Of a stretch of 64,000 bases of DNA, positions 20,420-30,420 are shown one piece after another (position 1 is the stretch's first letter; the number at the start of each line of letters is the position of its first letter). The translations under genes were made by a program, and so were the position numbers. The DNA is from Globisporangium splendens (Eukaryota > Oomycota > Peronosporomycetes > Pythiales > Pythiaceae). The notes below the pieces were generated by a model that had not been told where the DNA came from, did no database searches, and saw nothing but the letters and a program-made list of their open reading frames with translations. The DNA lies in the NCBI GenBank assembly GCA_006386115.1, contig VFIW01000049.1, forward strand, positions 186,001 through 250,000, read 5' to 3'.

Positions 20420-21580
20420 ATGGCGTCAATTGACCCTGCGCAGTTCCCGCACCTCTCGGCTGAACACCGGAGTGTGCTGACCCGAATGGCACAAGCGCTA
20501 GGCGACCAAGTCGCTCTAGACGTGCTCTCGGCGTCGCCGGAACAGCAAATCTTTCGACTCGAGCAGTTCGAGAACTTCTCGAACGCTCAGCGCCTCGAAG
20601 GAGAGCGAAGTGCGCAAGCACAAATGCAAGCCACCGCAAGCTTGACCGCAGAGATGCTGCGCTCAGCTGCTGAGTCGCGCGAAGCGCTCGAGCGAGTGGT
20701 ATCTGTGGTTGCTGGTGCAGCCACGTCTTTGTCGAGTGCGGCTTCTGCGCCTCAGACACCCACGTCCCAAACTCCCCGCCCAAGAGCTGTCAAGATCGAC
20801 GCTCCGAAATTCGATGGTGCGGATGGCGACAAGCTCATCCACTGGCTGCTCGCCGTGGAGCGTTGCGCCAAGGCTCAGCTCATCGACAGCAACGAGCAGA
20901 TGGTGTCTTACGCCATCTCGAACCTGCGCGGTCGAGCGTCGGAATGGGCATTCTCGACGTTGCTCGCCGATGAGTGTGCATTCGACACGTGGGATATTTT
21001 CCGTGCGAGAATCACCGCCATGTATCAGCCTCCGAACAACGAAGTGCTGTTGCAAGGTCGTTTCTTCTCCTTGAAACAAGGGAAGCTCTCACTGGAACGA
21101 TACATCCAGGAGATGAGAAGCCTGTGCGCGGCGATCACGACCAGCCCTTTGCCTGAGTCTGTGAAAGTGCCTGCGTTTCTCAACGGCCTCAACAGTGGAC
21201 CAGCGCGTCAGGAGTTGTACCGACGCTTGCCGGCCACGATGGAAGATGCGATCCGCATTGCGCTCGTTGAGCAGCAATCGTTCAGAGTCAGCCGACCTGA
21301 TTGGAACGCTGGCCGCCACAACGGTGCGCATCACAGCCACCGAGCAGTCACGAATGAGCGGCGCTTCCATGGTCCGACACCAATGGATCTCAGCAGCGCC
21401 GAAGTGACCTGCTTTAACTGTGGCAAGCGAGGACACTATCAGTCGAAGTGTCCCGCTCCAAGGCAGTCTGCTCCTCGCACTGGAAATCAGGCGAGGGACT
21501 ACCAAACGCCGCGCGGCAACCACGCTCACCGAGGTGGCAGATCCGCTGCGGCAAGAAAGGGAAACGGAATGTCTCAGTAG
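20420..21580 (+). CDS. gag: gag of copy 2
   Basis: Intact 386-residue capsid/nucleocapsid polyprotein with a proper ATG. Contains the retrotransposon gag core around residues 175-290 and one CCHC zinc knuckle CFNCGKRGHYQSKC near residue 335, followed by a basic tail (AARKGNGMSQ). The reading frame ends at TAG 21578..21580, which lies inside the frameshift hairpin. Pol follows in the -1 frame with a 133-nt overlap. It should form the cytoplasmic virus-like particle of the element. Confidence 0.93.
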   Translation: MASIDPAQFPHLSAEHRSVLTRMAQALGDQVALDVLSASPEQQIFRLEQFENFSNAQRLEGERSAQAQMQATASLTAEMLRSAAESREALERVVSVVAGAATSLSSAASAPQTPTSQTPRPRAVKIDAPKFDGADGDKLIHWLLAVERCAKAQLIDSNEQMVSYAISNLRGRASEWAFSTLLADECAFDTWDIFRARITAMYQPPNNEVLLQGRFFSLKQGKLSLERYIQEMRSLCAAITTSPLPESVKVPAFLNGLNSGPARQELYRRLPATMEDAIRIALVEQQSFRVSRPDWNAGRHNGAHHSHRAVTNERRFHGPTPMDLSSAEVTCFNCGKRGHYQSKCPAPRQSAPRTGNQARDYQTPRGNHAHRGGRSAAARKGNGMSQ

Positions 21581-21602
21581 AAGCGGGACGCTCTACTGAG
21601 AC
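21559..21602 (+). promoter_or_regulatory. -1 programmed ribosomal frameshift signal (copy 2, intact)
   Basis: Slippery heptamer G|GGA|AAC (21559..21565) in the gag frame, then a 5-nt spacer. A hairpin follows: 11 bp perfect stem GTCTCAGTAGA / TCTACTGAGAC (21571..21581 with 21592..21602). Inside it are a bulged A, a further GCG/CGC three-pair stem and a GGA triloop. The gag stop TAG sits in the 5' arm. GGGAAAC is an established -1 heptamer of the X-XXY-YYZ type. Slippage places ribosomes in the pol frame (RNVSVEAGRS..). Heptamer, phase, spacer and stem all meet the textbook rules. Confidence 0.88.
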
Positions 21603-24600
21603 AGACTCTATAGCTTCGGCGTCGCCGACTACTAGAGTCGTGCAGATGGGAAGCTTAGTCCCAGGAGCTCTTGGCAACAAGGCTCCGAGTGAGATGTTGG
21701 TATATAGCGCCGATGTGAAGGGCTATGAGAAGAAAATGACGGTTCTTGTTGACTGCGGTGCGTCACAGAACTTCGTCTCTAAGGCAGCTCTGGAACAGAG
21801 TCTGCAAGCGTATGAGCGACTTGTCCACAGTGGCAAGCGCGAGAAGATGATCGTACGTCTGGCCGATGGGTCGACAGTACACACTGAAGGGGTTCAAGTC
21901 GAACTCTCTTTCAGTTTTTGCGACTTTGTCTGCAAAGAAACGTTCGTGGTACTAGCGATGGGGTCGAAGTACGACCTCATCCTAGGGATGCCTTGGCTGG
22001 CGAAACATCAGCCTTGGATCGATTGGCGAGCACGCACAATCGGAAGCTCCACCCCTTCCTCTGATGAAGAGCGAAGGTTGCGGGAAAATTTCCACGCAAT
22101 GGATGCGAGCTATGAACACGCTGTGGCAGGGAGCCCAGCTAGAAGATGCGCTGAGGCAGGGAGCCCAGCAAAGAGATCAACTGCGGCAGGTAGCCCAGTT
22201 TGTGCGGAAGCGCCAGAAAGTCCAGACGTGGACACTGGTGCGCAAGTGTGCGGCTCCAGAGCACCCGAGCCAGCCCCCGCAAGTGACAGCGACAGTACAG
22301 GTGTACACGCGTCAACCAGCTCGTACCACCCTGACGGTGCAGTACTGGAGCTCAGAACCGCGAGGTCGCGTGTTCGCATCAACCGACGAGGGCGACGCAA
22401 GTTGTCAGCTCGCGAGAGAGACAGTGCATTGGCATCTGTTGCTGAGGAAACGGCCGCCTCGCATATGATTGCCCCATCTCTCAATGCAGCTGCAACTTCG
22501 CTGCGCGCCTTCGACAGGACCTCGGATCCGTCGATAGATCGCGCTCACGTTGATGTGGCGCTCAGACGCGCGAAGCGCAGTCCGGAAGCAAACGCATCAG
22601 ACGAAGTGTTCTTCGCTGAATTTGCGGCGCTCCATGAGCTGCCGAGTACCGTTGAGGCGATCGTATCCCTCGAAGAAATGAGTTATGAACTCTTTCTTAC
22701 GGATCTAGAGCGTGATCAGATCCGCGAGATCGTCGTTCCGACTGCGTTTCCGCGTGGCGAGCTATGCACCTCGTCCACTGCGGATGAGAGTGTTTTAGAG
22801 CCAGACAAACAGAAACGGTTTGCTGCTCAGGATTGGGACGCCGTGAAAGGCAGTCCATACTTTGACTTATTGTGGGAGTTCAAAGATGTCTTCCCCGACA
22901 AAGTGCCAAGTGCCCTGCCCGTTGATCGTGGCGTACGGCACGAGATTGACCTCGAGCCCGGGAGCAAATATTGCGTGACCAGACAATGGCCGCTGCCCCG
23001 CGAGCAGGTTGAGGCAATCGACGAGTTCTTCGCGAAACGTGCCCTCGCCGGTCATGTGAGAGAAAGCAAGTCTCCACACAGCTCACCCACGTTTTGTGTG
23101 CGGAAAGCGACTGGTGGATGGCGCATTGTTCACGCTTTCAACAAGCTGAACGCCGCCACCATTCCGGCACAAACGCCGATCCCAAGGAAGGATGTCTTGA
23201 TCGACTCCATGGGCGGCTCGACAGTTTTCTCCGCACTGGATCTGATGGATGGGTTCTATCAGATCCTCATGCGAGAGAGCGACGTTCCCTTGACGGCAGT
23301 AAGCACACCCAGCGGGATGCTGTGGGAGTGGCTCGTTATGCCGCAAGGTTTGAAGAATGCACCAGCGACGTTCAATCGTCTGGTAACGCATCTTCTGCGT
23401 CCTCATCGTGCGTATGCACCGAGCTATTTCGATGACATCTTCGTGCACAGTCGTGCCGAAGGAGGTCTCAGTGTCGTTGACGTGCACAAGAGACATTTGC
23501 GCTCAGTGTTGCAGTGCTTACGAGACAACAGTCTGTATTGCAACCTGAAGAAATGCATCTTTGGCGCCTCAGAGATACCGATCCTGGGCTGCTATGTTGG
23601 CAAAGCTGGCGTCCGCGCGGACCCAGAGAAGATCAAGGCGATCGCCGACTGGCCGATCCCAAAGAATGTCAAGGACTTGCGCAAGTGGCTTGGCTTGGCA
23701 AATTACTTGCACAAGTACAGCCACAACTATGCGGCAAGAGTCCGTCCGCTCACGCATCTCTTGAAAAAGGATGTCGAGTGGGACTGGACAAACGATGTCA
23801 TGAATGCATTCATTGACGTGAAGGAGTCGCTCGTTCGCGCTCCTGTCCTGGCGTTGCCGGACCACACGAAAGCCTTCAGTGTCGTGTGCGATGCCAGCGA
23901 TTTTGCAATCGGCTGTGCGCTGATGCAGAAGGATGATGACGGCCATGAGCGCGTCGTATCATACCAAAGCAGACTGCTTAAGGCAGCTGAAAAGAATTAT
24001 CCTGTGCACGACAAGGAGCTGCTTGCGATCAAGTACGCCCTCTTGAAGTTCAGGGTCCACCTTTTGGGTGCGACACCGTTCGTTGTGTACACGGATCACG
24101 CGTCCTTGCGGACCGCGATTAATTCCCCCCATTTATCGCAGCGAATGGCGCGATGGCTTGCTTTCTTCTCCGAGTTCAACTTTCGGGTCGAATACAAACC
24201 GGGAAAGGAAAATGTTCTGGCGGACGCGCTCTCGCGCCGTCCAGATTACGAGTCGAGCGTTGACGACAGCTCTGACGCCCTGTGTTTGGAGCGCACTCCT
24301 GATCTCATGCATCTGAGCATCAGTCGAGTGCAAACAAAGCTCAAGGACAACATTCAGTCGCTTTATGCAAAGGACGATGAATGTCGCTTGTTGATTGCTC
24401 ACTTTGACGGCTCGTCCAAAGAGTCATTGCCTGCCAAACTCGAGTCAAAGCTTGCTCGGTTTAGTTACCACGACGGGTTGTTGTGGCATCGACTGTCCAA
24501 CTTTGATTACCCGCGTGTGTATGTACCGCATGACCAGGATCTGAAACTTTCGATCCTGCATGAGTTTCACGATGCACCAGCGAGTGGGCATCTCGGGCGT

Positions 24601-26732
24601 GAAAAGACCTTCTTGCAAGTGTCTAATGTGTTTTGGTGGCCACACCAATACAAATGGGTGGCCAATTATGTACGCTCATGCGAACAGTGCCAGCGCGTGA
24701 AGCCTGCGGGCAAGAACAAAGCGCCGCTGCATCCGCTGCCGATTCCGCAAGACTGCTGGAAGTCGGTCAGCATGGATTTCGTCTTCGGTTTCCCGGAAGA
24801 CAAGGCGCGCAACACAGGCGTCGTCGTGTTCGTCGATCGACTGAGCAAAATGGTGCATGTTGCACCCGTGCGCAAGCATGTCACTGCGCAAGAGACGGCG
24901 TGCCTATTTTTAGAGCACGTGTTCCGCTATCACGGCTTGCCCGAGTCTATTGTATCAGACCGGGACCCGCGTTTTACCGCTGCCTTTGGCGCGAACTCTT
25001 TCGCCTGCTCGGCACAGATCTGGCGTTGTCCACTGCCGATCACCCCGAGACAGACGGGCAAACTGAGCGCGTGAACCGTGTCGTCGAGGATATTCTTCGC
25101 AGCATCGCTGTCGATCATCCCCGCGACTGGAGCCGCTGGCTGCCGTACGCCGAGTTTGCTATAAATAGCAGCGAGCACGCCTCTACGGCCGTGACTCCGT
25201 TCTATTTTAACTCGCTGCGGCACCCGCGCGTACCCGCCACTCTGTTCGAGGGCGTCGAACGTTCTGCGGTGGGAGGGCAACTCGCTGCGCTCGATGCGAG
25301 CGCGCGATCTCCGTCACCGGACGTGGCGTCGACCGCTCACGTGGACGCGCGCGATGCGCCGCCTGTGCGATCGCGTTCCGAATCTGTCACGGTCTTACCG
25401 GACAGCACGCAGAGTATTGACATCTCGGGCACGGTACTGAGTTACGGTACACGTGTCCCTAAAGATGGATCACCCACGGTACCGAGTTACGGTACTCGTG
25501 CTAAAAATAGCCAGTCTCAGACGGAATCAGGCGACTGCTCGTGTGAGCGTCAGCCACGAATGGAAGGACGCGCGGTGTCACACACCGGCGCAGAAATAGA
25601 TCTCTCTGCAGCACGCGCTGCGAGAGCAACGAAAAAGCAAGACAAAGCCGTCGCGGCAGCGCGGCAATTTGTCGATGAGCGCGCAGCATTGTTGCGTCGC
25701 GTACGCGACCAACTAGCTGCTGCGCAAGACAAGCAAAAGCTCTACGCCGATAAATCGGGTAGAAAGAACAAACAAACGTTTTGTGTGGGTGATAAAGTGC
25801 TTTTAAGCATTAAAAACCTACCAAACGATGCAGTCACAACGCTCCCCAGCGGGAGTAAGTTGTTGCCACGATTCATCGGGCCATACACTGTTGTGGAGAA
25901 GATTGGAGACTTGAATTACAAGCTCGATCTCCCAACGAGAATGGCAACGCACCCCGTGTTCTACGTGGGTTTGCTTAAGCGCTACCATGACGCTACTGTG
26001 GATTCTTATCCCAGTCCGGGAGCACGTCGGTCTCATCAGGGGGCTCAGACGCCGCCCATCGAGACACGAGCGCGTTGTGCCTCTCCCAAAGCGTCTTCAC
26101 TCGCGGAGCGTACCTCGCGTGGAAGTGCTTCCCGCGGACATGGTACTCCTCCAGCATCTGACGAGCTTCCTTCAGCTCCATCTCAAGCGCTGTCACCCTC
26201 TGCTTCAACAGCGAGGTTTCGTCCAGATATTGCTGGCGAAGGGTACGGACGGCTTGCTGTAGCGCCCCCAAAGACGATGCGTTCGCGTGAACCATCTGAA
26301 CCACCGCATCTGGTGCAACCACCGATGCTGAAGCGAAGTAGGGCGCCACCTGTCCCGCTGATTGACAAGCAGGGACAGCGCCACTACCATGTTGAGCGCC
26401 TGCTGCGTGTGCAGCGGCGTAAGGGGAACACCCACTACCTTGTGAAGTGGCGTGGGTACGATGTGTCGCAGAGCTCGTGGGAGCCTGCTGAGCGCCTCCT
26501 CGAGGACGTTCCCGATTGGTCGCCGCTTTTGAGCGTGCGTTGGTGGCGAGTGGGACTCGTCCATCTGCCGCTTGTTAACGACGTGACTCGAACGAGCACG
26601 GTCAACAGTCTTGATCGCTTCGCGGTACTTTTGTACGCGCTGCACAGCGAATTGCATGCGCTGGCTACGTTGTGCCCCAGGATCGGTGGCCAATATACGC
26701 GCAGTGCCAAAGCGTTTCACACCGGTTCTTGA
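21566..26732 (+). pseudogene. pol: pol of copy 2, frameshifted in the integrase core
   Basis: Same domain order as copy 1 with the canonical residues restored: RT reads LDLMDGFYQ and YFDD, and the integrase zinc finger ends CEQCQRV with normal spacing. One T is missing from a run at 24984..24986 (TTT against TTTT in copy 1), directly after the second catalytic Asp block. The first frame therefore stops at 25074. The rest of the integrase, the C-terminal domain and the chromodomain (LVKWRGYDVSQSSWEP) read open in the shifted frame to 26732. After the chromodomain it runs about 75 codons into the diverged antisense cassette, whereas copy 1 stops after about 20. Confidence 0.9.
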
Positions 26733-27527
26733 TGCCAAGAACGCGGTTTCATATTGATCCTCGGTCTCACCTTTGTAAAGGATAACCGGGATCGGGTGCA
26801 CGCGTAGTGCCCCATCACGTCCTCGCAGATCGGCTTCGCGCCATCGTGCGAACTCGGAGTCATACCTCTCGAGTGGAACCCGCGCCTGTGCAAGTAAATT
26901 TGCCGGGGTTTTTGCTGTCGGCCATTAACTTGGCGGCGGCATAATGGGAAGCGAATAATGGACGGAACCTTTTCGCGGTGGTTCCAGTCCGGTCTCATTA
27001 TTGGTAATGATGACCTCCTCCTTCCCTCTTTCTTTGACAGTCTTTGCGACGTCTTTTTCTTCATCCGTCCGATAAATCGAGACGTCTGCCGAGGGATTCC
27101 GTTCCAACTCGTGCAGTTCGGGGCTACCGCTCCCGTAATGCAACTCCTCGTACTCGACCCACTCGCCGATGGAGCCGAGCTTCACTGTGATGTCTTCCCC
27201 TTCCTCCCCTTCTTCGGGCGAGTACTCTTGGTAGTCGACTGCCGTGTCTTCTTCGGCGTCGCTTGTCCTGCTCATCGGCATGATGGCAGGGAGGTCGCCA
27301 AATTGTAGCTCACTGACACAGTCAGGAGCAGCCTTCGGTTGAGTCGACTCGACGTCGCTCATGCTCACGTCTACTGTGGCAGTCGTGGTCGCAGCGGCAG
27401 CGCGTTGTTTTGCGCTCGCCGTCTCGCGCTTTTCAGCGTCGAGCTTTTGCAATCTTTGAACGAGTCCTTCTGCAGGACCGCTCGCGCATCGGGCGATCTT
27501 CTCGCGCACCGATTTGTTCGTCGCCAT
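25993..27527 (-). pseudogene. Antisense gene of gypsy copy 2, interrupted
   Basis: Diverged homologue of the copy-1 antisense gene, starting MATNKSVREKIA at 27527. Shared islands include ELQFGDLPA, VKLGSIGEWVEYEEL, NPSADVSIYRT, LPIMPPP and HPIPVILYKGETE. A single in-frame TAA (26925..26927) stands where copy 1 has a Leu codon. The frame then reopens and is coding-like to about 26500. The coiled-coil end (25993..26349) is nearly identical to copy 1 but lies in another frame, so there is also a frame break near the border of the diverged cassette. N-terminal protein similarity is partial while flanking DNA is almost identical between copies. Confidence 0.75.
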
Positions 27528-27684
27528 CACGTGTGCGTCCACACTTGTGATTTTACGACGATTCTCGGAGAGCTTTGCACGCGTGTTCGCTGTGCCTCTC
27601 ACGATAAATTCTGACCACGACTTCGTGAGTCGTAGCGTGACCACCACATTTTCTCACACCGACCCTTCGAGTGTTTCGCACTTT

Positions 27685-27697
27685 AAGTGGGGGGTGG
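27685..27697 (+). promoter_or_regulatory. Polypurine tract of copy 2
   Basis: AAGTGGGGGGTGG abutting the last LTR, identical to the tract at 19801. Confidence 0.8.
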
Positions 27698-28232
27698 TGT
27701 AACGGGGTTACACTGTAACATGGTTACGCACTTGTGTTGTGCCACACAACCAAACCGAACCTTGCGGTACGTAGAGTACGCGCAACAAGTTTAAGACCGA
27801 ACCATGAGGTTCGTCGTACTTGCTCGAACCTTCACGGTGGAGCCGGCAGCCAGTCTGAGTGACGGCGCCTCCGATTGGATATAATTGAACATGCATTTCA
27901 TCCAATCACATAAGACAACTAGCGTTAGTCTTTCATAGCCACTCATTGCCCCATGGGGAGTAATTACACTTGAGATTGCTATTGTTCATAGTTACATAAA
28001 GATAATCCAGGTTGTCCTACAGAGGGCAACCTCCAACAAATAAACAGTTCCATTTTTACCGTTAACTAAAGCCTTTGGTTATCGACGGTTACTCTATAGA
28101 GACCTATAGGTAACCGATTGTTGCACTGCAGGAAGCAGGCAACCGCTCTCGGAACAGAGTCCTTGAGAGAAGCGTTGCATACGCTTCCTCACACACGTAC
28201 CGTGCTGCGTAACTCGGAAGTGTCCGGTTACA
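27698..28232 (+). repeat. 3' LTR of the dimer (535 bp)
   Basis: Same ends as the others. It has AACTAAAGCCTTTGG where the first two LTRs have AACTGAGTCTTTGG. The outer LTR fragment immediately to its right shows that same variant. Confidence 0.93.
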
Positions 28233-28237
28233 GACGG
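28233..28237. repeat. Target-site duplication GACGG, right copy (inner dimer)
   Basis: Follows the terminal CA of the last LTR and matches 11835..11839. Confidence 0.92.
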
Positions 28238-28604
28238 CGCCTCCAATTGGACATAATTGAACATGCATTTCGTCCAATCACATAAGACAACTAGCGTTAG
28301 TCTTTCATAGCCACTCATTGCCCCATGGGGAGTAATTACACTTGAGATTGCTATTGTTCATAGTTACATAAAGATAATCCAGGTTGTCCTACAGAGGGCA
28401 ACCTCCAACAAATAAACAGTTCCATTTTTACCGTTAACTAAAGCCTTTGGTTATCGACGGTTACTCTATAGAGACCTATAGGTAACCGATCGTTGCACTG
28501 CAGGAAGCAGGCAACAGCTCTCGGAACAGAGTCCATGAGAGAAGCGTTGCATACGCTTCCTCACACACGTACCGTGCTGCGTAACTCGGAAGTGTCCGGT
28601 TACA
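28238..28604 (+). mobile_element. Outer solo LTR, right part
   Basis: Continues exactly where the left part (11676..11839) stops, and runs to the LTR end CCGGTTACA at 28604. It is followed by the ATCGG duplication at 28605..28609. Confidence 0.92.
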
Positions 28605-28609
28605 ATCGG
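28605..28609. repeat. Target-site duplication ATCGG, right copy (outer LTR)
   Basis: Matches 11671..11675. It marks the original insertion site inside the Crypton-type gene. Confidence 0.9.
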
Positions 28610-30420
28610 AGACCCGCTGACCATCCGGGATGAGTCCCATGTTTGTGAGGAGGCCATCCAGGTATGAAATGACTGATTTTGCTCTGGTGTAGCGCATACG
28701 GCGATCTTTCTTCACTTCTATGCGATGGTTCAAGAGCCGATAAGGTCGAATTCCTCTGTCTCTGTCGCCGAAGTATCAGAGATCCCACATTGTCTTGACT
28801 GGCATGCGTGCAGAGAACTCCCAGCCTGGTGGAGTGAAGTGAATGATGTGTCCATCGTTCCAATGCCATACACGCCACGGGTCTGCGGTTGTTTGCACGA
28901 GTGGCTTCGGCGCGGTCAGATCACTTTGCGAGTGTTTCAAAGAATCTCGAATCTCGCAGATGAGGTCGGTACGCAGCGATGCAATTCGGGTGTCAACGTC
29001 TTTGACAGTAATAGGAGCAACGCCATCAATAGTGAAGTCGTGTCGCAGCTCACCAGTAACTTTGCTGGCAATAGAAGACGGCAACTCCAGACTGAGATGA
29101 TGCTCATAAGCGTTCAAATCGCTTCTCGTGGTTGTGACTGCTTCATGCAGACGTTGAAGCTTTGCCGCTATAGCCAGATGCGGTGGAATTCCGGTAGCTT
29201 ACAAGACCAGGCACGGCAATGTACCTACAGACACGACCGTTGTACCGCGCAATTGACGAAGCAGACGATTATTCGCGAACACACTTTGTAATGGGCTGAA
29301 ACCAGCCATTGCATGGAGGTGGATCTGTTCCCACATCTAGTGTGGAACACACCACCTTCAGCGTGCATTGCGGAGACACAAATAACAAAGGCATTGCGGT
29401 AATACAGTCCCCACATGCACGTGTGACGTCGTTCGATGATGTCACGAGTGTTCTCTGTGCTGATCAGTGCAGCATGTTGTTCTCATGTACTAATCAGTGC
29501 AGAGAATGACATCCATGCACTAATCAAGCACTGAGTGATGGTTCCTGCTTGGGAAACTGGACTGGCGACGAGACCGACGCGTCTCTGCCACCTGAAGTGA
29601 GTGGCGCGAGCCAATCACTTTGCAGGGAACCTTCCACAAGACTTGAAGTTCAAGCTTCTAGAAGATCCCGTAGATTCAACCTCAATGTACTCAAGGTTTT
29701 ATATATCAGATTCATAGGTCTTATTGTGCATGTTTAGGTTTTAGTTATAAAACCTGTAGGATCCCTTGGGGTTCATTAGCAAGTAGGGACAGGAGCCATA
29801 ACCTTTTCAATTCAGTTGCATATTTTCCTTCAAGCCCTCAAATCTCCTTCCTCCCTCCAAGTCGGGAGATCGCTTCCTCTGGCACAAGCGTGTGTGCCGT
29901 GTTTGAGGGACTGTTTGGAGCAGTGCCCTCTTACAAAAACACAGTAGATGGCCACATCTACGAGCAAGAATCGGGCGTTTTTGCATGAGCTTGATCGCCG
30001 GTAAAGAGTATCCACACGACTTCAAATGCCGCTTGCCTCCGTTAACCTTCATCAGCCCACGTTTCTTTTTAAGTCGTTGAGCAGTTTTTGATACCCATCA
30101 AGTGTTGTCTTTAACTCGGTGTTTATAATCGGGTCAAGCTCGAGCTGGTTTTGTCTGTACAAATCGACCAATGCTCAGCTGTAGCCAAAAACGCATGATG
30201 CTGGCATCGGAAGCTTGTTGCTGTCCACGGTGCAGTCCCCGCCACACTGCCATGCAGGAGCGCAAATGTGGTCAAAGAAGGCGGGGACCGCGTCCTTGGA
30301 AATTGAGATTCGAATGGCTTGTAGATCGTCGTTTAGTGTTTCCCGGTGGTGCGTGCAAAGCCAATCTCTCATCACATTGATCTTGTACTGGTACGTCTGC
30401 TTCGTACTGGGGCAGGTTCG
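28610..30420 (-). pseudogene. Crypton-type tyrosine recombinase relic, main part
   Basis: Read on the minus strand. The upstream part (about 30420 to 29807) shows recombinase N-terminal core traces (FGYS-stop-ALVDLYRQNQLEL .. LLNDLKRN, then NGGKRHLKSCGY) with a stop and frame slips. The downstream part (about 29330 to 28610) shows ATGIPPHLAI, a helical region, then a W-rich domain (PWRVWHWNDG .. MWDLWYFGDRDRGIRPY). That is collinear with the intact protein at 61356..63533, which has ATGVPPHVAI and MWILWRCGN. In-frame stops stand upstream of ATGIPPHLAI and after TMWDL. The catalytic middle is not recognisable in 29420-29800. The C-terminal end is cut off by the LTR block and resumes at 11670. 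Confidence 0.72.

Larger units (their letters stand above)
11840..28232 (+). mobile_element. Ty3/gypsy chromovirus-type tandem dimer (LTR-body-LTR-body-LTR)
   Basis: Three full LTRs (11840..12373, 19814..20347, 27698..28232) enclose two bodies of about 7.4 kb each. Each body has gag, a -1 frameshift signal, pol (protease, RT, RNase H, integrase, chromodomain), an antisense gene and a polypurine tract. The 16.4 kb unit is bounded once by GACGG duplications. This suggests one integration followed by LTR-LTR homologous recombination with a second, related element or its cDNA. It lies inside a solo LTR of the same family, which in turn lies inside a Crypton relic. Neither copy looks autonomous: each has lesions in essential genes, described in the separate entries. 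Confidence 0.93.
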
